This document shows positions 7,683 through 11,753 of a stretch of 11,753 nucleotides of DNA, piece after piece (within the stretch, counting starts at the first letter, position 1; every line of letters starts with the position of its first letter). The notes under the pieces are model-generated. The model did not search any database, was not told the DNA's origin, and saw nothing but the letters and a program-made list of their open reading frames with translations. Both the position numbers and the translations under genes were made by a program. Location of the stretch: assembly GCA_023228445.1 (NCBI GenBank), contig JALOBD010000065.1:1-11753 (forward strand), written 5' to 3'. The stretch is from Sphaerochaeta sp. (GTDB lineage Bacteria > Spirochaetota > Spirochaetia > Sphaerochaetales > Sphaerochaetaceae).

Positions 7683-8864
7683 CTACTGCCCCCATCGTTT
7701 GGCTTGGGAGAAGAACTCTCCTATGGCCAGTGCCGCCACCCCCCGAATCCACTCGTCGTTGCTGGGTTCAAGGACTATGAGCTGCACTTCGCGCGCCAAG
7801 TCATAGACGGTGTTCTCCTCAAATGCCCGTCTGAGATCCTTCATGAAGTGTGAAGCCGCATTGGTTCGCTCCCCTCCGATGATCACCGCCTCGGGGTCAA
7901 AGAGGTTGACCAATGAGGACACGGCGATACCGAGGTACGTGCCCATCTGTGAAAATACCGTCCGTGCATCCTCATCGCCCGCTTCGGCTGCTGCCAGAAG
8001 CGCATCGATACCCAATTTTTTTCCCGTTCTAGCAAAGTATCGTTGGCCAACGGCAGCATCACTGGCAAATGCTTCCAAACATCCCCGTTTGCCGCAGGCA
8101 CATCGGGGGGAATCGGGTTCATAGGAGACGCGGGTATGCCCAAGCTCCCCTGCTCCGTGGTGGGAGCCGGCAAGCAGTTTGCCGTTCACGACGATCCCAA
8201 GCCCGATGCCTTCACCGACCGACAGGCAGAGAAAGTTGTCGAACAGCTGTCCAGAACCAAAGAACTTCTCACCGATGGCAAATGTATTCACATCGTTCTC
8301 AATATGAACCGGCAGTGCGAATCGCTCTTGTAGCCGTTGCTTCAACGCGACGTTGCGCCAACCGAGGACAGAACTCTCCAACAGCACACCATCGGAAGAG
8401 ACTCTCCCACCGACTCCGATTCCGATACCGAGCATCGGGATCAAGGGAAAGGCCGTGTTGTGTTGGGTGATGATCGCGGTGACAAACGCTTCGAATCGTT
8501 TCAAGTATGCATCACTGCTGAGGTCAGGCTCAATCGATTGTGAGTGCTTGATGATGATATTGCCCCCAAGGTCAACCGTTGCAGCGGCGATGTGGCCTTC
8601 CATCATCTTCAAACCCAATACCGAGGCTGCCCGATTGTTGATTTGCAGGGCAATTGAAGGCCGCCCGCCTGTGGATTCGATCGTACCGTTTTCAATGATG
8701 ATGCCCTGCGTGAGCATCCGGTCGCAGATCACTGAGCAGGTGGAGCGAGTCAGGCCAGTCAATCGCGACAGCTCAGCCCTGCTGACCGAGCGCTGTGTTC
8801 GGATGGTATCGAGTACTGTCTTGTAATTCATCTCTTTGACGAATGTGTTATCTCCGATCATCAC
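7683..8864 (-). CDS. ROK family transcriptional regulator (XylR/NagC type)
   Basis: Sugar-responsive DNA-binding repressor of the ROK family, 393 residues. Seen: an N-terminal winged helix-turn-helix (SRAELSRLTGLTRSTCS at about 28-44, wing STGGRPS at 64-70), then a ROK sugar-binding domain with IENDVN (188-193), GELGHT (239-244) and the zinc motif CACGKRGC at 255-262 (His243, Cys255, Cys257, Cys262). The kinase phosphate motif is degenerate (DLGGN at 98-102 in place of DxGGT), as expected for a regulator rather than a glucokinase. First gene of the transporter/GH31 operon, so it probably represses its own promoter. Start: GTG at 8864 lies 10 nt after GGGGG; the adjacent ATG at 8861 is nearly equivalent. 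An ATG at 8831 would remove residues that ROK regulators usually carry ahead of the helix-turn-helix. The inducer is unknown; the XylR-like sites hint at a xylose-containing sugar. Confidence 0.93.
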   Translation of the reverse strand: MMIGDNTFVKEMNYKTVLDTIRTQRSVSRAELSRLTGLTRSTCSVICDRMLTQGIIIENGTIESTGGRPSIALQINNRAASVLGLKMMEGHIAAATVDLGGNIIIKHSQSIEPDLSSDAYLKRFEAFVTAIITQHNTAFPLIPMLGIGIGVGGRVSSDGVLLESSVLGWRNVALKQRLQERFALPVHIENDVNTFAIGEKFFGSGQLFDNFLCLSVGEGIGLGIVVNGKLLAGSHHGAGELGHTRVSYEPDSPRCACGKRGCLEAFASDAAVGQRYFARTGKKLGIDALLAAAEAGDEDARTVFSQMGTYLGIAVSSLVNLFDPEAVIIGGERTNAASHFMKDLRRAFEENTVYDLAREVQLIVLEPSNDEWIRGVAALAIGEFFSQAKRWGQ

Positions 8865-8887
8865 CTTTGTTCGACCCCCAAACTAAG
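8862..8887. promoter_or_regulatory. Candidate ROK/XylR-type operator over the transcription start
   Basis: CAAACTAA (8879-8886) exactly matches a XylR-type half-site as I recall it (TTAGTTTG, 9 nt, CAAACTAA). In the 25-bp register the other half keeps only TTTG (4 of 8). In a tighter register the arms 8865-8873 and 8879-8887 match as an inverted repeat at 7 of 9 positions around ACCCC. It overlaps the predicted transcription start and reaches the ROK start codon, a position suited to repression. Confidence 0.5.
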
Positions 8888-8891
8888 TATT

Positions 8892-8920
8892 AGTATTAAA
8901 CGGTTTTTGCAAATTGTCAA
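8892..8920 (-). promoter_or_regulatory. Sigma70-type promoter of the ROK-transporter-GH31 operon
   Basis: On the minus strand, -35 TTGACA (8915-8920, perfect consensus), a 17-bp spacer and -10 AATACT (8892-8897, four of six positions). The predicted start is near 8885, about 20 nt before the ROK start codon. The -10 is weak and other hexamers in the same run (for example TAATAC with a 16-bp spacer) are possible. AT-rich DNA directly upstream could act as an UP element. Confidence 0.6.
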
Positions 8921-8995
8921 TGATATTTCTATTACTTTTCGTTAAAATAATTATTTTTATAGTTTTGAGCCTATTTTAGAATATCTCGAATTATA

Positions 8996-9020
8996 TTAGT
9001 TTGTGCATCGATCAAAGAAA
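8996..9020. promoter_or_regulatory. Candidate upstream ROK/XylR-type operator
   Basis: TTAGTTTG (8996-9003), 9 nt, then CAAAGAAA (9013-9020). This is the same 25-bp 8-9-8 layout as XylR-type operators, with one perfect half-site and the other matching 6 of 8. It lies about 134 bp (centre to centre) upstream of the operator over the promoter. With no divergent gene present, a looping or auxiliary role for the same operon is the simplest guess. Confidence 0.4.
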
Positions 9021-9122
9021 GGGGGCAATTTCCAGCCTTTCCACTCCAATACGTCAGAAATGATTGCGAGGGGGATCGATAAATCGCCACTGTCACCGGA
9101 GGTCGCACCACCCCTGCCCCTA

Positions 9123-10307
9123 CTACCGGCAGGATCGTCTGTCCACCTTCGAGAACTCTTTGGTCTTGCCCGCTACCGTCTCTACCACATCCCGGACGAT
9201 CTCATCAGCACCGAAACGGATCGGCAAAGAGTCAAAGTTACGGTCCATTGCTGCAAGGAGAGCGGGGTCCTCGATGCAGGAGCAGATGATGGCCGCCTGA
9301 CGCTCGGGGTGTGGCTCATACCAGCCGATGTCATGCGTGACCACGTAGTGGGCAGCATCGGCGACCGAGTAGTAGACGGTGGTGACCAAAAAGGGGCGGC
9401 GCAGGTAGATGGCTTCGAGCATCGCATTGATACCCGCCTTGCCCACCACCACATCGCTTGCCCGGAGGTAGTCGTAGATGTTGTCGACAAAACCGGCGAC
9501 GTGCACGGTGACTGCCGTACAGAGGCGCTGCTGGTCGAGGAGTTTTCTCTCGGCATGCTTGTGCATCCCGCCGACCAAGACAACCTGGACAGCGACTCTC
9601 CGCTCTTCAAGCTCATCGATGAGGCGGCTGGTGCCGATCCCCTCCCCACCGAGGTTGACCAGGACGGTGAAGATCGGCTTGAGGGCGAGTTTCTCCCGCG
9701 CCTCTTCCTTGGTGAGCGCGGGGGCGGTGACACAGGAGCGTTGGATTGGAAAGGCTGAAACCATGGTCTTCTCTCTGGGAAAGCCCGACCTCACCACATG
9801 CTCGGCCCCCTCGCTGGTGGAGATATAGAACTTAGCCAGATCGGGGTGCAACCCCTGTCGGGGGGTGAAGAAGACGTCGCTTGCGTAGGCGAAGATGGGA
9901 ATATCCGTACCCAAGCGCTTCATCAAAGATGGCAGGATCATCGACGGCATGTATTGGGTACAGATCATCGCATCCCACTGGTGCTCATCGACATGCGCCC
10001 TGACCGCCTTGCCATAGGAGAGCCACTGAAGGAGCGGCAACGCCCAGGCGATGAACCGGCTGTGGTCGGCGCCCCTATTGACCATCTGCTCGAGGCGGGG
10101 GGAGCGAAGCATCAGGCGCCACAGCCATTGATTGAGGGCATCCAGACGCCTGGCACCCAAGAGGGAGAAGTAATCGACCATCACCGCCTCGATGCCGATG
10201 GCGGCAAATCCATCGGCGAGCGCCTTGGCGGGGATGTAGTGCCCCTTGCCGGCATTGACGTACACACAGGCGATTCTCACGCCAGCACGACCAGTTCCGC
10301 CGGTCAT
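9123..10307 (-). CDS. MGDG synthase/GT28-like glycosyltransferase
   Basis: Glycosyltransferase of the GT-B fold, 394 residues, resembling monogalactosyl- or glucosyl-diacylglycerol synthases and MurG. These enzymes transfer a sugar from a UDP-sugar to a lipid acceptor at the inner face of the membrane. Seen: the N-terminal acceptor-domain motif NAGKGHYIPAKAL at 18-30 (the GxGH loop of MGDG synthases); a linker; then the C-terminal nucleotide-sugar domain with VNLGGEGIG (217-225), GFVDNI (272-277) and DVVVGKAGINAMLEAI (285-300), where Glu298 fits the family's nucleotide-sugar-binding glutamate. No membrane span is evident. Start: the ATG overlaps the glf stop (ATGA) and has AGGAG 5 nt upstream. 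The gene ends in a double stop (TAG TAG). The pairing with UDP-galactopyranose mutase suggests a galactolipid, possibly a galactofuranosyl lipid; donor and acceptor are inferred. Confidence 0.88.
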   Translation of the reverse strand: MTGGTGRAGVRIACVYVNAGKGHYIPAKALADGFAAIGIEAVMVDYFSLLGARRLDALNQWLWRLMLRSPRLEQMVNRGADHSRFIAWALPLLQWLSYGKAVRAHVDEHQWDAMICTQYMPSMILPSLMKRLGTDIPIFAYASDVFFTPRQGLHPDLAKFYISTSEGAEHVVRSGFPREKTMVSAFPIQRSCVTAPALTKEEAREKLALKPIFTVLVNLGGEGIGTSRLIDELEERRVAVQVVLVGGMHKHAERKLLDQQRLCTAVTVHVAGFVDNIYDYLRASDVVVGKAGINAMLEAIYLRRPFLVTTVYYSVADAAHYVVTHDIGWYEPHPERQAAIICSCIEDPALLAAMDRNFDSLPIRFGADEIVRDVVETVAGKTKEFSKVDRRSCR

Positions 10308-11404
10308 GCAAGCTCCTGCTCTGCCAGCTGAAGGGCCCGTGCAATGGTCGTGTCCATGTCGTAGTAGGCGTATTCTGCCAACCGTCCGCCCAGCAGCAGC
10401 TGCCCCTCCCGTTCGGCGAGGGCTCGGTAGCGCCGATGGAGGGCGAGGTTTTGCTCATCACCGATCGGGTAGTACGGCTCTCCCGTCTGGCTGTAGTCCA
10501 CCGGATACTCGTAGCTGACCCAGGAGACATCGGCCTCGGTGAAGGTGAAGTGGGCGTGCTCGATCGACCGGGTATAGGGGATGTTGGCGTCGGTGTAGTT
10601 GATCACCGCCACCCCTTGTTGGTTGCCCCCCTCAAAGCGCTGGTGGTCAAAGTGGACCGAGCGGTACTCCAGCTTGCCCAGACGGTAGTCGTAGTAGGCG
10701 TCGAGGGCGCCGGTGTAGAGGACCTTGTCACCGAGAGCGGAGAGGCGGGTGCGGTCCGCATTGAAATCGGTGTTGAGCACCACGGTGATGCCCTCCAAGA
10801 GTTGTTCGATGATGCTGTTGTACCCGGCAATCGGAATCCCTTGATGTGGATCGTTGAAGTAGTTGTTGTCATAGCGCCACCGCACCGGCAGACGCTTGAT
10901 GATCGAGGGGGGCAACTCGGTGCAGGGGCGGCCCCACTGCTTCTCCGTGTACCCCTTGATGAGGGTCTCGTAGATGTCCCGCCCCACCAGTGAGATGGCC
11001 TGCTGTTCGAGGTTCGTGACCTCGCCGACGACCTCTTTGCGCTGCTCCTCGATGCGCGCCTTCGCCTCTTCGGGGGTATAGACGTCACTCCACATCTGGT
11101 GGAAGGTGTTCATGTTGAAGGGCAGGTTGAAGAGCCGCTCTTGATAGCGGGCGATGGGTGAGTTGCGGTAGTGGTTGAAGGCGGTGAACTGGTTGATGTA
11201 GCGCCACACCTTCTCATCGCAGGTGTGGAAGATATGGGCGCCATAGAGGTGGATATCGATCCCGTCCCGCTCTTCACAGTGGATGTTCCCACCGGTGTGG
11301 CCCCGCCGCTCGATGACGAGGACGCGCTTGTCCGCCTTGACCGCCTCATGGGCGAAGACAGCGCCAAACAGCCCGGATCCGACAATGACATAATCGTAAT
11401 GCAT
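10304..11404 (-). CDS. glf: UDP-galactopyranose mutase
   Basis: FAD-dependent enzyme interconverting UDP-galactopyranose and UDP-galactofuranose, the donor for galactofuranose in surface glycans; cytoplasmic. 366 residues, the usual length. Seen: the FAD Rossmann motif GSGLFG at 9-14; IERRGHTGGN (31-40); GAHIFHT (55-61); the substrate-lid and active-site stretch KQWGRPCTELP (155-165); RWRYDNNYFND (175-185); GIPIAGY (189-195); YTRSIEH with Arg279 (277-283); EPYYPI (309-314) with the conserved tyrosines; and the second FAD site GGRLAEYAYYDMD (339-351). Start: ATG at 11404 has GGAGGG at 11408-11413. An in-frame start at 11467 would lie inside the tRNA terminator and add 21 residues before the Rossmann strand, so it is rejected. 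No clear promoter of its own is seen between the terminator and the start. It overlaps the following glycosyltransferase gene by 4 nt. Confidence 0.97.
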   Translation of the reverse strand: MHYDYVIVGSGLFGAVFAHEAVKADKRVLVIERRGHTGGNIHCEERDGIDIHLYGAHIFHTCDEKVWRYINQFTAFNHYRNSPIARYQERLFNLPFNMNTFHQMWSDVYTPEEAKARIEEQRKEVVGEVTNLEQQAISLVGRDIYETLIKGYTEKQWGRPCTELPPSIIKRLPVRWRYDNNYFNDPHQGIPIAGYNSIIEQLLEGITVVLNTDFNADRTRLSALGDKVLYTGALDAYYDYRLGKLEYRSVHFDHQRFEGGNQQGVAVINYTDANIPYTRSIEHAHFTFTEADVSWVSYEYPVDYSQTGEPYYPIGDEQNLALHRRYRALAEREGQLLLGGRLAEYAYYDMDTTIARALQLAEQELA

Positions 11405-11440
11405 GGTCCCTCCGACTTCAGCGTATCGCAAGCCAAATAC

Positions 11441-11483
11441 AAAGAAAAGCGGCACTCCCTGCACCAAAGAGGAAATACCGCTT
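11441..11483 (-). terminator. Intrinsic terminator after tRNA-Pro
   Basis: On the minus transcript a 13-bp stem (11471-11483 pairing with 11447-11459, including three G-U pairs; core AAGCGG/CCGCTT) has an 11-nt loop. It is followed at once by TTTTCTTT (11441-11448, overlapping the stem foot). It begins 3 nt after the tRNA discriminator base. Read-through would enter glf, whose start lies 37 nt further on. Confidence 0.8.
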
Positions 11484-11485
11484 GA

Positions 11486-11558
11486 TCGGGCAGAGAGGAT
11501 TTGAACCTCCGACCCCTTGGTCCCGAACCAAGTGCGCTAGCCCCTGCGCTACTGCCCG
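11486..11558 (-). tRNA. tRNA-Pro (anticodon CGG)
   Basis: Full cloverleaf on the minus strand: acceptor CGGGCAG pairing with CTGCCCG; D arm GCGC/GCGC; anticodon stem CTTGG/CCAAG with loop TTCGGGA, giving anticodon CGG, which reads CCG; a 5-nt variable region; T arm GGAGG-TTCAAAT-CCTCT with one G-U closing pair; and discriminator A. C1-G72 is usual for bacterial tRNA-Pro. The 3' CCA is not encoded (TCA follows), so it must be added after transcription. Confidence 0.97.
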
Positions 11559-11579
11559 GCACTGTCACAGCCGCTGTCC

Positions 11580-11608
11580 AATATATCGGCAGGCCCCTCG
11601 AATGTCAA
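11580..11608 (-). promoter_or_regulatory. Sigma70 promoter of tRNA-Pro
   Basis: TTGACA (11603-11608), a 17-bp spacer, then TATATT (11580-11585): 11 of 12 consensus positions at ideal spacing. The predicted start is near 11573, about 15 nt before the tRNA 5' end. It may also serve glf by read-through of the terminator. Confidence 0.85.
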
Positions 11609-11727
11609 GCAAGACCAAGCGTGGCACAGTACCTTCGCATGAAATCAGGACTTGCATTCTCATCATATCTGTGATTCACGACGGATTGCTGCAAAATGGG
11701 GGCAAGAGGCGGTCATGGTCCATCAAA

Positions 11728-11751
11728 GGGGCGATGGATCGCCTCGTTTTT
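11728..11751 (+). terminator. Possible plus-strand intrinsic terminator at the right edge
   Basis: A 7-bp stem GGGGCGA/TCGCCTC (one G-U pair) with a TGGA loop is followed by G and five T. No plus-strand gene is seen before it in 11559-11727, so its partner is unknown. It could also serve, less well, as a minus-strand terminator for a gene to the right. The stretch 11609-11727 shows nothing else I can identify. Confidence 0.4.
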
Positions 11752-11753
11752 GA

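Larger units (their letters stand above)
8888..9122. other. AT-rich intergenic regulatory region
   Basis: No gene is seen here on either strand. From about 8921 to 9000 the sequence is strikingly A/T-rich compared with its neighbours. It holds runs of four or five A or T near 8937, 8945, 8956, 8964 and 8975, about 8-11 bp apart, and a perfect 14-bp palindrome at 8944-8957. From 9017 to 9041 a 6-bp GAAAGG/CCTTTC inverted repeat is followed on the minus strand by TTTG, at best a weak terminator for the glycosyltransferase gene. From 9042 to 9122 I see no clear signal. Confidence 0.7.

Noticed and set aside
9017..9122. Intrinsic terminator for the glycosyltransferase gene
   Set aside because: The only inverted repeats are short or mismatched and followed by at most three T; noted as weak within the intergenic entry rather than called.
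9003..9758. Long open frame on the plus strand (251 codons) opposite the glycosyltransferase gene
   Set aside because: It has low-complexity, family-less translation, starts at GTG with no ribosome site, and lies antisense to a well-supported gene; GC-biased codons produce such open antisense frames.
11405..11467. Upstream start of glf at 11467
   Set aside because: It would place the first codons inside the tRNA terminator and add 21 residues before the Rossmann strand; the ATG at 11404 has a GGAGGG ribosome site and gives the normal family length.
11639..11674. Eleven-codon plus-strand reading frame before the right-edge terminator
   Set aside because: There is no ribosome site and no promoter I can support, and an open frame of this length is expected by chance.
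11664..11753. Minus-strand open frame entering from the right edge as the tail of an upstream gene
   Set aside because: It is only about 29 codons, has no family signal, and its reading would run through a strong hairpin and the T-run complement, which looks intergenic.

Overview
The window reads as a chromosomal segment from a bacterium with fairly GC-rich coding sequence and AT-rich promoters. Every supported gene lies on the minus strand, so transcription runs from right to left. The overall look is spirochaete, possibly Sphaerochaeta-like: a CUT1 sugar transporter without its own ATPase, a ROK regulator, tandem GH31 glycosidases, and a non-lipoprotein sugar-binding protein with an FSAGK-type signal-peptide end. 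That assignment is an impression from protein style and is tentative.

Right part (9123-11753): a tRNA-Pro(CGG) has a near-consensus promoter upstream (TTGACA, 17 bp, TATATT) and a good intrinsic terminator directly downstream. Next come UDP-galactopyranose mutase (glf) and a GT28/MGDG-synthase-like glycosyltransferase, joined by an ATGA stop/start overlap. This two-gene unit suggests a galactose- or galactofuranose-containing glycolipid or surface glycan. A hairpin with a T-run at the extreme right edge looks like a plus-strand terminator for something not visible here.

Middle (8865-9122): an AT-rich regulatory region holds a minus-strand promoter with a perfect TTGACA -35 box. Two sites resemble XylR/ROK operators, one over the expected transcription start and one about 134 bp upstream. 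Phased A/T tracts and a 14-bp perfect palindrome lie between them.

Left part (1-8864): one sugar-utilisation operon in the order ROK regulator, CUT1 permease (MalF-type), CUT1 permease (MalG-type), periplasmic binding protein, GH31 glycosidase of KTDGGE type, GH31 alpha-glucosidase of WIDMNDP type (cut by the left edge). The first three genes are tightly packed or overlapping. The binding protein is set off by hairpins on both sides and has the strongest ribosome binding site, as expected for higher expression of this component. The likely job is import of an alpha-linked oligosaccharide and its cleavage by two GH31 enzymes of different subgroups. The XylR-like operator sites hint at an alpha-xyloside or xyloglucan-type inducer, but the substrate is not proven. 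No ABC ATPase is present in the window, so a shared ATPase encoded elsewhere is expected.
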